From Misgurnus anguillicaudatus (taxonomy: Eukaryota; Chordata; Actinopteri; Cypriniformes; Cobitidae), in NCBI RefSeq assembly GCF_027580225.2, contig NC_073361.2:34528501-34592500 (forward strand): a stretch of DNA of 64,000 nucleotides, given 5' to 3'. Made by a program: the position numbers and the translations under genes. Shown here piece after piece: positions 49,701 through 60,875 of this stretch. The notes below the pieces were generated by a model. That model did not search any database and was not told the DNA's origin. It worked only from the letters and a program-made list of their open reading frames with translations. Within the stretch, counting starts at the first letter, position 1. Each line of letters starts with the position of its first letter.

Positions 49701-52700
49701 CACACTGTGTGTCATATGTGCTTAATGTGCAGACAGGGCCTGTGTTCACACTGTGTGTCATATGTGCTTAATGTGCAGACAGGGCCTATGAGCACACTGT
49801 GTGTCATATGTGGTTAATGTGCAGACAGGGCCTATGAGCACACTGTGACCTTTAACAATGCTTTAAACCCTTTAGGTCATAGAGGTTAAAGTGTGTCATA
49901 TGTGCACAATGTGCATGCAGGGCCTGTGTTCACACTGTGTGTCATATGTGCTTAATGTGCATGCAGGGCCTGTGTTCACACTGTGTGTCATATGTGCTTA
50001 ATGTGCATGCAGGGCCTGTGTTCACACTGTGTGTCATATGTGCTTAATGTGCATGCAGGGCCTGTGTTCACACTGTGTGTCATATATGCTTAATGTGCAT
50101 GCAGGGCCTGTGTTCACACTGTGTGTCATATGTGCTTAATGTGCATGCAGGGCCTGTGTTGACACTGTGTGTCATATGTGCTTAATGTGCAGACAGGGCC
50201 AGTGTTCACACTGTGTGTCATATGTGCTTAATGTGCAGACAGGGCCTGTGTTCACACTGTGTGTCATATGTGCTTAATGTGCAGACAGGGCCTGTGTTCA
50301 CACTGTGTGTCATATGTGCTTAATGTGCAGACAGGGCCTATGAGCACACTGTGACCTTTAACAATGCTTTAAACCCTTTAGGTCATAGAGGTTAAAGTGT
50401 GTCATATGTGCACAATGTGCATGCAGGGCCTGTGTTCACACTGTGTGTCATATGTGCTTAATGTGCATGCAGGGCCTGTGTTGACACTGTGTGTCATATG
50501 TGCTTAATGTGCAGACAGGGCCTGTGTTCACACTGTGTGTCATATGTGCTTAATGTGCAGACAGGGCCTGTGTTCACACTGTGTGTCATATGTGCTTAAT
50601 GTGCAGACAGGGCCTGTGTTCACACTGTGTGTCATATGTGCTTAATGTGCAGACAGGGCCTATGAGCACACTGTGTGTCACATGTGGTTAATGTGCAGAC
50701 AGGGCCTATGAGCACACTGTGACCTTTAACAATGCTTTAAACCCTTTAGGTCATAGAGGTTAAAGTGTGTCATATGTGCACAATGTGCATGCAGGGCCTG
50801 TGTTCACACTGTGTGTCATATGTGCTTAATGTGCATGCAGGGCCTGTGTTCACACTGTGTGTCATATGTGCTTAATGTGCATGCAGGGCCTGTGTTCACA
50901 CTGTGTGTCATATGTGGTTAATGTGCATGCAGGGCCTGTGTTGACACTGTGTGTCATATGTGCTTAATGTGCAGACAGGGTCTGTGTTCACACTGTGTGT
51001 CATATGTGCTTAATGTGCAGACAGGGCCTATGAGCACACTGTGACCTTTAACAATGCTTTAAACCCTTTAGGTTATAGAGGTTAAAGTGTGTCATATGTG
51101 CACAATGTGCATGCAGGGCCTGTGTTCACACTGTGTGTCATATGTGCTTAATGTGCATGCAGGGCCTGTGTTGACACTGTGTGTCATATGTGCTTAATGT
51201 GCAGACAGGGCCTGTGTTCACACTGTGTGTCATATGTGCTTAATGTGCAGACAGGGCCTGTGTTCACACTGTGTGTCATATGTGCTTAATGTGCAGACAG
51301 GGCCTGTGTTCACACTGTGTGTCATATGTGCTTAATGTGCAGACAGGGCCTATGAGCACACTGTGTGTCACATGTGGTTAATGTGCAGACAGGGCCTATG
51401 AGCACACTGTGACCTTTAACAATGCTTTAAACCCTTTAGGTCATAGAGGTTAAAGTGTGTCATATGTGCACAATGTGCATGCAGGGCCTGTGTTCACACT
51501 GTGTGTCATATGTGCTTAATGTGCATGCAGGGCCTGTGTTCACACTGTGTGTCATATGTGCTTAATGTGCATGCAGGGCCTGTGTTCACACTGTGTGTCA
51601 TATGTGCTTAATGTGCATGCAGGGCCTGTGTTCACACTGTGTGTCATATGTGCTTAATGTGCAGACAGGGCCTGTGTTCACACTGTGTGTCATATGTGGT
51701 TAATGTGCAGACAGGGCCTATGAGCACACTGTGACCTTTAACAATGCTTTAAACCCTTTAGGTCATAGAGGTTAAAGTGTGTCATATGTGCACAATGTGC
51801 ATGCAGGGCCTGTGTTCACACTGTGTGTCATATGTGCTTAATGTGCAGACAGGGCCTATGAGCACACTGTGTGTCACATGTGGTTAATGTGCAGACAGGG
51901 CCTATGAGCACACTGTGACCTTTAACAATGCTTTAAACCCTTTAGGTCATAGAGGTTAAAGTGTGTCATATGTGCACAATGTGCATGCAGGGCCTGTGTT
52001 CACACTGTGTGTCATATGTGCTTAATGTGCAGACAGGGCCTGTGTTCACACTGTGTGTCATATGTGCACAATGTGCATGCAGGGCCTGTGTTCACACTGT
52101 GTGTCATATGTGCTTAATGTGCATGCAGGGCCTGTGTTCACACTGTGTGTCATATGTGGTTAATGTGCAGACAGGGCTTGTGAGCACACTGTGACCTTTA
52201 ACAATGCTTTAAACCCTTTAGGTCATAGAGGTTAAAGTGTGTCATATGTGCACAATGTTCATGCAGGGCCTGTGTTCACACTGTGTGTCATATGTGCTTA
52301 ATGTGCATGCAGGGCCTGTGTTGACACTGTGTGTCATATGTGCTTAATGTGCAGACAGGGCCTGTGTTCACACTGTGTGTCATATGTGCTTAATGTGCAG
52401 ACAGGGCCTGTGTTCACACTGTGTGTCATATGTGCTTAATGTGCAGACAGGGCCTATGAGCACACTGTGTGTCATATGTGGTTAATGTGCAGACAGGGCC
52501 TATGAGCACACTGTGACCTTTAACAATGCTTTAAACCCTTTAGGTCATAGAGGTTAAAGTGTGTCATATGTGCACAATGTGCATGCAGGGCCTGTGTTCA
52601 CACTGTGTGTCATATGTGCTTAATGTGCATGCAGGGCCTGTGTTCACACTGTGTGTCATATGTGCTTAATGTGCATGCAGGGCCTGTGTTCACACTGTGT

Positions 52701-55499
52701 GTCATATGTGCTTAATGTGCATGCAGGGCCTGTGTTGACACTGTGTGTCATATGTGCTTAATGTGCAGACAGGGCCTGTGTTCACACTGTGTGTCATATG
52801 TGCTTAATGTGCAGACAGGGCCTGTGTTCACACTGTGTGTCATATGTGCTTAATGTGCAGACAGGGCCTATGAGCACACTGTGTGTCATATGTGGTTAAT
52901 GTGCAGACAGGGCCTATGAGCACACTGTGACCTTTAACAATGCTTTAAACCCTATAGGTCATAGAGGTTAAAGTGTGTCATATGTGCACAATGTGCATGC
53001 AGGGCCTGTGTTCACACTGTGTGTCATATGTGCTTAATGTGCAGACAGGGCCTATGAGCACACTGTGTGTCATATGTGGTTAATGTGCAGACAGGGCCTA
53101 TGAGCACACTGTGACCTTTAACAATGCTTTAAACCCTTTAGGTCATAGAGGTTAAAGTGTGTCATATGTGCACAATGTGCATGCAGGGCCTGTGTTCACA
53201 CTGTGTGTCATATGTGCTTAATGTGCATGCAGGGCCTGTGTTCACACTGTGTGTCATATGTGGTTAATGTGCATGCAGGGCCTGTGTTCACACTGTGTGT
53301 CATATGTGGTTAATGTGCATGCAGGGCCTGTGTTCACACTGTGTGTCATATGTGCTTAATGTGCATGCAGGGCCTGTGTTCACACTGTGTGTCATATGTG
53401 CTTAATGTGCATGCAGGGCCTGTGTTCACACTGTGTGTCATATGTGCTTAATGTGCATGCAGGGCCTGTGTTCACACTGTGTGTCATATGTGGTTAATGT
53501 GCATGCAGGGCCTGTGTTCACACTGTGTGTCATATGTGCTTAATGTGCATGCAGGGCCTGTGTTCACACTGTGTGTCATATGTGCTTAATGTGCATGCAG
53601 GGCCTGTGTTCACACTGTGTGTCATATGTGGTTAATGTGCATGCAGGGCCTGTGTTCACACTGTGTGTCATATGTGCTTAATGTGCATGCAGGGCCTGTG
53701 TTGACACTGTGTGTCATATGTGCTTAATGTGCAGACAGGGCCTGTGTTCACACTGTGTGTCATATGTGCTTAATGTGCAGACAGGGCCTATGAGCACACT
53801 GTGTGTCATATGTGGTTAATGTGCAGACAGGGCCTATGAGCACACTGTGATCTTTAACAATGCTTTAAACCCTTTAGGTCATAGAGGTTAAAGTGTGTCA
53901 TATGTGCACAATGTGCATGCAGGGCCTGTGTTCACACTGTGTGTCATATGTGCTTAATGTGCATGCAGGGCCTGTGTTCACACTGTGTGTCATATGTGCT
54001 TAATGTGCATGCAGGGCCTATGAGCACACTGTGACCTTTAACAATGCTTTAAACCCTTTAGGTCATAGAGGTTAAAGTGTGTCATATGTGCACAATGTGC
54101 ATGCAGGGCCTGTGTTGACACTGTGTGTCATATGTGCTTAATGTGCAGACAGGGCCTGTGTTCACACTGTGTGTCATATGTGCACAATGTGCATGCAGGG
54201 CCTGTGTTCACACTGTGTGTCATATGTGCACAATGTGCATGCAGGGCCTGTGTTCACACTGTGTGTCATATGTGCTTAATGTGCAGACAGGGCCTGTGTT
54301 CACACTGTGTGTCATATGTGGTTAATGTGCAGACAGGGCTTGTGAGCACACTGTGACCTTTAACAATGCTTTAAACCCTTTAGGTCATAGAGGTTAAAGT
54401 GTGTCATATGTGCACAATGTGCATGCAGGGCCTGTGTTCACACTGTGTGTCATATATGCTTAATGTGCATGCAGGGCCTGTGTTGACACTGTGTGTCATA
54501 TGTGCTTAATGTGCAGACAGGGCCTGTGTTCACACTGTGTGTCATATGTGCTTAATGTGCAGACAGGGCCTGTGTTCACACTGTGTGTCATATGTGCTTA
54601 ATGTGCAGACAGGGCCTATGAGCACACTGTGACCTTTAACAATGCTTTAAACCCTTTAGGTCATAGAGGTTAAAGTGTGTCATATGTGCACAATGTGCAT
54701 GCAGGGCCTGTGTTCACACTGTGTGTCATATGTGCTTAATGTGCATGCAGGGCCTGTGTTCACACTGTGTGTCATATGTGCACAATGTGCATGCAGGGCC
54801 TGTGTTCACACTGTGTGTCATATGTGCTTAATGTGCATGCAGGGCCTGTGTTCACACTGTGTGTCATATGTGCTTAATGTGCAGACAGGGCCTGTGTTCA
54901 CACTGTGTGTCATATGTGCTTAATGTGCAGACAGGGCCTGTGTTCACACTGTGTGTCATATGTGCTTAATGTGCAGACAGGGCCTGTGTTCACACTGTGT
55001 GTCATATGTGCTTAATGTGCAGACAGGGCCTATGAGCACACTGTGTGTCATATGTGGTTAATGTGCAGACAGGGCTTGTGAGCACACTGTGACCTTTAAC
55101 AATGCTTTAAACCCTTTAGGTCATAGAGGTTAAAGTGTGTCATATGTGCACAATGTGCATGCAGGGCCTGTGTTCACACTGTGTGTCATATGTGCTTAAT
55201 GTGCATGCAGGGCCTGTGTTCACACTGTGTGTCATATGTGCTTAATGTGCATGCAGGGCCTGTGTTCACACTGTGTGTCATATGTGCACAATGTGCATGC
55301 AGGGCCTGTGTTCACACTGTGTGTCATATGTGCTTAATGTGCATGCAGGGCCTGTGTTCACACTGTGTGTCATATGTGCTTAATGTGCAGACAGGGCCTG
55401 TGTTCACACTGTGTGTCATATGTGCTTAATGTTCAGACAGGGCCTGTGTTCACACTGTGTGTCATATGTGCTTAATGTGCACATAGTGCACACATGTGC

Positions 55500-55588
55500 A
55501 CACTTTGGAACAAAGAGAGAGAAGCAAGAGAGAGACGCAAGAGAGAGACGCAAGAGAGAGACGCAAGAGAGAGACGCAAGAGAGAGTG
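55500..55588. repeat. GA-rich 13-15 bp tandem repeat
   Basis: Repeats of ACGCAAGAGAGAG between the end of the satellite and the L2 element's 5' region. Whether it belongs to the LINE 5' end or to the insertion site is unclear. Confidence 0.8.
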
Positions 55589-55866
55589 GAGTGGCAACAC
55601 TGTTATCGGAGCTCCGTCGAGTTCATCATCCAAATCCTATTTTCTTACTATCTTGTTACTATCTATATAATATAACTTACTAGTTCATCTTAGGAATACT
55701 TTAGCGTGACGATTATTCAACAGTATTTATAACTAAATCGATTTATCACTGGTAAACACTTAGTGTTAGCATATAGCCCGCTAGCTTCAACAAACGTGCC
55801 GGCTGAAGTTTGTTTACCGTTTCCTCACTGTTTGCTTACTGTAAATCTGCCTTCCTTTTCGATCTA

Positions 55867-56982
55867 ATGGCGGACTCATCCGATGTATGTTTTTCAGACC
55901 TTTCCTCACCAGAGCGGGAAGCTGTGGAGGAGTTGTGTCCCGGCATTAGCACCAGGCGGTACAGCGTGCCTCACATCACCCTGGCTCCAGGCACCCGGAG
56001 ACATACGAGGCAGCCAGCGAGCGAGCACCGGTCTCGATGCAGCTTCACGGACCGCGTTCAGGCGAGCAGAGACGCCATCGCCCAAAATGAAAACGGTAAG
56101 ACTCCGACTCCGCTTGTCATTGTAACCTGCACTGCTTGCCACATGTACAGTTTAGCTTCTTCCGTCAGCACAGAGGGGTTTACATGTGTTAAGTGTATTG
56201 AAGTAGTAAGGCTGACGGAGAAGGTTGCAGAACTTGAAGCTCACATCCGAACGCTCGTTGAGGACAGTAAGACCGCTAATGCTAATGTTAATGTCTCAAA
56301 CACTGTTTCGGGTGCGCCTACGGTAACGCGTAGTACACATAGCTCGGTTACGGCAACTGAGTTAACACGGCCGACTAACTGGGTGACTGTCAGGCGGCGA
56401 AGTCATATTCGATGCCCATTGAAGTCCCCCCTAGTAATTTCTAACAGATTCGACATTCTAAACAATACACCGGCTGAGACATCTGTTAAAGGTGCCCTTG
56501 TTATTGGAGACTCGATACTTAAGAACGTGAACATTGAGGCACCAGCCACCATAGTTGACTGTATACCGGGAGCCAGATCGTCTGACATTAGATCCAAACT
56601 TAAAGTACTGGCTAATGCTAAGCGTAAGTTTTCTAAAATTGTTATTCATGCCAGCGCAAATGACACCAGACTCCGCCAGTCAGAGATCACCAAAGATACT
56701 ATTAAAGAGGTGTGTGAAATTGCAAAAACAATGTCAGATAATGTAATTTGCTCTGGACCCCTCCCCGCCTACCGGGGTGATGAAACTTATAGCAGATTAG
56801 TGTCTCTTCACCACTGGATGTCAAAATGGTGCCCTCAGCATAACGTAGGGTTTATAGATAATTGGAAACACTTCAGGGGGAGACCTGACCTGCTAAAGAG
56901 AGATGGCCTTCATCCGTCATCGGAAGGAAATGCTATACTCTCTAGAAATCTGACCAATACTCTAAATTCTAATACAGTTTGA
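55867..56982 (+). CDS. LINE ORF1 protein with zinc-finger-like and SGNH esterase-like domains
   Basis: About 371 aa from the ATG at 55867 (MADSSDVCFSD). The N-terminal third is rich in basic and Ser/Thr residues. CTACHMYSLAS...FTCVKC (from about residue 90) is a CxxC...CxxC pattern reminiscent of the PHD-like finger of CR1/L2 ORF1, followed by a short predicted coiled coil (VRLTEKVAELEAHIRTLVED). The C-terminal half matches an SGNH hydrolase/esterase: ALVIGDSILKNV carries the GDS serine, HASANDTR is the G-x-N block with Ala replacing Gly, and DGLHPSSEGN is the D-x-x-H block. The frame is intact. In CR1/L2 elements ORF1 binds RNA and accompanies ORF2; the esterase role is not established. Confidence 0.82.
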   Translation: MADSSDVCFSDLSSPEREAVEELCPGISTRRYSVPHITLAPGTRRHTRQPASEHRSRCSFTDRVQASRDAIAQNENGKTPTPLVIVTCTACHMYSLASSVSTEGFTCVKCIEVVRLTEKVAELEAHIRTLVEDSKTANANVNVSNTVSGAPTVTRSTHSSVTATELTRPTNWVTVRRRSHIRCPLKSPLVISNRFDILNNTPAETSVKGALVIGDSILKNVNIEAPATIVDCIPGARSSDIRSKLKVLANAKRKFSKIVIHASANDTRLRQSEITKDTIKEVCEIAKTMSDNVICSGPLPAYRGDETYSRLVSLHHWMSKWCPQHNVGFIDNWKHFRGRPDLLKRDGLHPSSEGNAILSRNLTNTLNSNTV

Positions 56983-57493
56983 CTACCCAGGGCCCAGGTC
57001 AGGAAACAGATAGATCGGCCTACCCGGCCATCTGTTAGTAGCTCTGACATGTCAAGATCACATATATCCCAGAACTTAGAATCTATCTTACCAGAGTATC
57101 AACACATTTCAACTGTGTGCGTTCCTCGAACAAACGAATACAGAGCACCGTTTACCTCGTCTCGTACAAATCTTACAAACATAAAATTAGAAAACAATAC
57201 GTTGACAGATGAACCTCGAATGTTAAAATTCGGCCTTCTTAACATTAGATCGCTTACCAATAAAGAACCTATTGTCAATGAAATAATTACTGACCAAAAC
57301 TTAGATGCACTCTCTTTAACAGAAACCTGGCTTAAAGCAGACGATTACATTAGTTTAAACGAATCCACCCCACAAAACTACTATTATAAACATGAACCGC
57401 GTTTAAAGGGGAGAGGGGGTGGTGTAGCTACAATATACAAAAATTTTTTTAAAGTAAACCATAAATACAAACTAAAATTTTGGAGGCGCTGTT

Positions 57494-60400
57494 TTGCCGT
57501 GTGTGGAGCGCACTGCTGGCGTTGTTGGACTGGGGCTCTCTCTGGACTCGGCTGGGGTTGCCCCGGCATCGGCGCGCTCACTGGGGGAGCGGCGCTGCGC
57601 GGAGGACGTGGGAGAGTTCACTGGTGAGCGACTGACTCCGCAAACACAAACAACTGTGTCTGACTTTTGCAATGTTAATCAACAGACTCTTCGATTAAAA
57701 CACAGGAATCCAGTCTTTAAACGCCATAGAACCAACAAAATATTTCGCACATTAAATCAGGCAAGGGTAGTCTGGGATCCGTTGTCAAAAGTTAAGGGAT
57801 TATTTGGCGGACACTTAAATATACGCAGTATGAAACCAAAACGTGAACAACTGGAACATTTACTGTGCAGTTCCAATATTGACTTTTTAGGACTTTCAGA
57901 GACTTGGTTAACCCATTCTTCCCCTGAAGCTGTCGTAAATATGCCTGGATATAATGTATTTAGAAGGGATAGAAATAATGGGAGGGGTGGGGGAGTAATT
58001 ATGTATGTTCGAAACACTTTAAAGTGTACAATGATTGAATGGCCAAGTGAAATTGTGTTGGAATGTGTAGGCGTTAACATATCACTTTCTGCAACAATGT
58101 CTTTTGTTATAGTTTGTATATATAGAAAGCCCACTGCAAAAAATGATTTTTATGAACAACTTAAACTTCTTCTTAATCACTGTGATAAAACCAAGGAAAT
58201 TATTTTAATGGGTGATTTTAATATTAATTGGAATGTAAAGAGGGAACGAACGACTCTTAAACAAATTACTGATTATTTTAATTTAACACAAATGATTAAA
58301 AGACCAACTAGAATAACAAACCGTTCAGAAACCATCATAGATTTGTTATTTGCAAACCATAGTGAAAGGATTGGTAAAGTATATAATCTCATTACAGGGC
58401 TTTCTGATCATAATATCGTATTTTTTTCCCGAAAACTAAGCAAAAAGCGATTTAATTCATCTACATTTAATAACCATGATAATTTTATTCCAAAACATCT
58501 ACACCAAAATCTTGATTCTATTCTAAATAATGTAAATTGGTCTGCATTGTTTTCGGAAAATGATATTGAAACCAATTCTCAGATATTTAACATTAAAATG
58601 GCAGATGTTATGGAACCTTTTATAAAAAGAGGAAAAGGTAGAAAAAGGGAAAATCACCTACCCTGGTTGAATAGCCATTGTAAAACACTTATGAAAGAAA
58701 GGGACATCTTACTCAAAGCGTTTTTAAAATCTGGTCTTACCATTGATAGGCAAAGATTTACTTCCATAAGAAATAAAACAACTCAAACCTTACGTAAAGC
58801 CAAGGCAAATTTTTTCTTGGACGTTATTACAAGTGCAAATGGGAATGGCAAACTAATATGGCAAAATATTAATAAATTAATTGGAGCGCAAAATAAAATG
58901 GACAATGAATGTTTGGAAATAAAAGTTAACAACAAGTTGATAAATAACCCAAAAGAATTGGCAACGGAATTCAACAATTTCTTTATTAATTCTGTCAATG
59001 AAATAACCCAAATGTTTAGTCCCTCAGAAATAGATCGTAAGCCTACTAATCCTGGACAACCGGTTTTTAGGTTAGAGCAAATAACTGATCTGGAAGTGGC
59101 TAACATTATTAAGTCTATGAAACCTTCAAAGGCCAAAGACGCGTATGGCCTTGATACACATTTTTTAAAAATACATAAGGATGTGCTGGTTTGCCCTATA
59201 ACACATCTGATTAATTTATCAATTAAAATGGGAGTTGTTCCATCAGGATGGAAGGTAGCTTTGGTCTCACCAATTTTTAAATCAGGAGATAAAACAAACA
59301 TTTTAAACTATCGCCCCATCAGTATCCTCCCTGTTGTATCTAAGGTTGCAGAAAAGTGGATTGCCAAGCTGTTGAATAAACATCTCAGCCATGGCCATCT
59401 TCTGCATCCAATGCAATTTGGTTTTCGCCAATATCACTCTACAGAGACAGCAAACTGTGTTCTTATAGAAACAGTAAAATCCTTGCTTGATAAAACCACC
59501 TGTGTTGGTGCAGTCTTTTTGGATCTAAAGAAGGCGTTCGATACAGTAGATCATCGAGCCCTTCTGTCTAAACTGACTCACTTTAATTTCGATGAAAATG
59601 CGCTAGTTTGGTTTCAATCTTATTTGTCCAATAGAAAACAATCTGTGAGCGTTAGTGGCATTAAGTCATCCTACCTTGAATGTTCGGCAGGGGTCCCACA
59701 AGGCTCTATTTTGGGACCAGTATTGTTCTCTGTCTATATAAATGATTTGCCAAATGTCTGTCAAAAAGTCCATTTTCAAATGTATGCTGATGATGCGGTT
59801 ATTTTTACACCTGCTAAAAGCACACACGAAGCATCATCTACCCTTACATCAGAACTGGAGAATATACAGCATTGGCTGTCTAAATCTTGCCTATTATTGA
59901 ACAAAAAGAAAACTGTAGTTATGATTTTCAGTAAAAATCCCATAAAACTGGAGCGGTCCAATGTGTTCCTGGGGGGAATGGAACTTGACATTGTGGAGGA
60001 GTTCAAGTACCTTGGTGTCACACTGGACCAAACACTCTCATTTAAAAAACACATTAAACTTACAGCGAACAGAATCAAATTCAATTTACAAAACTTTAAA
60101 CAAATTAGACCATCAATGACTGTTACGTCTGCTAAAATGTTTTTACATTCAATGATATTTTCACATATAGATTACTGCATTACAACCTGGTCACTCACTG
60201 GAAATACAAATTTAAAACCCATAGAAATGTTATTTAAACAATCTATAAAAATATTTGATCAAAAACCTCTATCATTTCATCATTGTAATATTCTCGAAAA
60301 ACACAATATGCTACATTTTGAAAATTTTACTCATTTTAAAAATAGTTGTTTAATTTTTAAAGTTTTTCATGGACTTGCTCCACCATCACTATCTACATAC

Positions 60401-60628
60401 ATTAAACCAAGGTCTGACAGAGGTTATTGTACCAGAGCTGTACTCAGAGGAGATATAGAAATCCCCCTTAGAAAAACTACCTTTGGACAAACTGTACTGT
60501 CTATCAGAGGAGGTCAATTTTGGAACAGTATCCCAACAAACATTAGAGAATGTCCAACCTATTGTACTTTTAAAAACCATCTTAAACAATTTCCTAAAAG
60601 TTCCCAGCTCTGTCATCATTTTAACTAG
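57494..60628 (+). CDS. Endonuclease/reverse transcriptase of the nested LINE
   Basis: One uninterrupted frame of about 1,044 codons. Endonuclease: HLNIRSMKPK (about residue 108), GLSETWL, GRGGGVIMYV, MGDFNINW and GLSDHNIV. Reverse transcriptase: LNYRPISILPVVSKVAEKW, FLDLKKAFDTVDH, GVPQGSILGPVLFSVY, catalytic YADD at 59783-59794 (about residue 764) and KYLGVTLDQTLSF. The C-terminus has FWNSIPTNIRE. These domains nick DNA and prime reverse transcription of the element's RNA. No in-frame ATG occurs before residue 113, which lies after the first endonuclease motif. The true start therefore is a non-AUG codon, lies in an upstream element part that is absent here, or was lost by mutation. The stated start is only the limit of the open frame. 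Confidence 0.85.
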   Translation: MPCVERTAGVVGLGLSLDSAGVAPASARSLGERRCAEDVGEFTGERLTPQTQTTVSDFCNVNQQTLRLKHRNPVFKRHRTNKIFRTLNQARVVWDPLSKVKGLFGGHLNIRSMKPKREQLEHLLCSSNIDFLGLSETWLTHSSPEAVVNMPGYNVFRRDRNNGRGGGVIMYVRNTLKCTMIEWPSEIVLECVGVNISLSATMSFVIVCIYRKPTAKNDFYEQLKLLLNHCDKTKEIILMGDFNINWNVKRERTTLKQITDYFNLTQMIKRPTRITNRSETIIDLLFANHSERIGKVYNLITGLSDHNIVFFSRKLSKKRFNSSTFNNHDNFIPKHLHQNLDSILNNVNWSALFSENDIETNSQIFNIKMADVMEPFIKRGKGRKRENHLPWLNSHCKTLMKERDILLKAFLKSGLTIDRQRFTSIRNKTTQTLRKAKANFFLDVITSANGNGKLIWQNINKLIGAQNKMDNECLEIKVNNKLINNPKELATEFNNFFINSVNEITQMFSPSEIDRKPTNPGQPVFRLEQITDLEVANIIKSMKPSKAKDAYGLDTHFLKIHKDVLVCPITHLINLSIKMGVVPSGWKVALVSPIFKSGDKTNILNYRPISILPVVSKVAEKWIAKLLNKHLSHGHLLHPMQFGFRQYHSTETANCVLIETVKSLLDKTTCVGAVFLDLKKAFDTVDHRALLSKLTHFNFDENALVWFQSYLSNRKQSVSVSGIKSSYLECSAGVPQGSILGPVLFSVYINDLPNVCQKVHFQMYADDAVIFTPAKSTHEASSTLTSELENIQHWLSKSCLLLNKKKTVVMIFSKNPIKLERSNVFLGGMELDIVEEFKYLGVTLDQTLSFKKHIKLTANRIKFNLQNFKQIRPSMTVTSAKMFLHSMIFSHIDYCITTWSLTGNTNLKPIEMLFKQSIKIFDQKPLSFHHCNILEKHNMLHFENFTHFKNSCLIFKVFHGLAPPSLSTYIKPRSDRGYCTRAVLRGDIEIPLRKTTFGQTVLSIRGGQFWNSIPTNIRECPTYCTFKNHLKQFPKSSQLCHHFN

Positions 60629-60852
60629 TCTTATTGAAGTAATATAATCTGTCTGAATGTGTGTTAATGTGATTCTTGTTTGATTGTATATTGTTATATT
60701 CTTATGTGATGCACTATTTTGTATGTTGTTGTTTTCCTGCCTCGGGACTACAGGTGCAAATTAGCATTTATGCTATAACCTGGCTCATTTACAGTCTTTA
60801 CAGTAATGTTAGACTGTTCATTAATGTGCATTGTCCCGATTAAATAAACAAA

Positions 60853-60875
60853 TAAAAAAAAAAAAAAAAAAAAAA
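60853..60875 (+). repeat. Poly(A) tail of the nested LINE
   Basis: An uninterrupted A run after AAATAAACAAAT, directly followed by the resumed ORF2 sequence (TTCATTTGAAATAATG). Confidence 0.9.

Larger units (their letters stand above)
44301..55480. repeat. 46-bp satellite array with higher-order structure
   Basis: About 11 kb of a 46-bp unit read in pieces as TGTGTGTCATATGTGCTTAA, TGTGCATGCAGGGCC and TGTGTTCACAC. Main variants are GCAGACAGGGCC for GCATGCAGGGCC, TATGAGCACAC for TGTGTTCACAC, GTGGTTAATG and GTGCACAATG. About 27 times a spacer containing GTGACCTTTAACAATGC and TAGGTCATAGAGGTTAAAG divides the array into blocks of variable length. Short Cys/His-rich open frames (MCHMC type) are by-products: 46 is not a multiple of 3, and the frame closes at the spacers. 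Confidence 0.95.
57478..60875 (+). mobile_element. Nested full-length LINE with poly(A) tail
   Basis: About 3.4 kb inserted into ORF2 of the older L2, in the same orientation. It begins with a GC-rich leader (GGAGGCGCTGTTTTGCCGTG), contains one long ORF and a 220-bp 3' UTR (CTGCCTCGGGACTACAGG), and ends ATTAAATAAACAAATAAAA with about 23 A. AAAATT sits at both junctions (57474-57479 and about 60872-60877), but the A-rich context makes the target duplication uncertain. The reverse transcriptase and the C-terminal FWNSIPTNIRECP motif place it in the Jockey superfamily near CR1/L2/Rex1; the clade is not fixed. Confidence 0.85.

Noticed and set aside
51961..55429. Short Cys/His-rich frames (MCHMC type) in the 46-bp satellite, zinc-finger-like at first sight
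   Set aside because: They come from reading the satellite unit; 46 is not a multiple of three and the frames close at each spacer.
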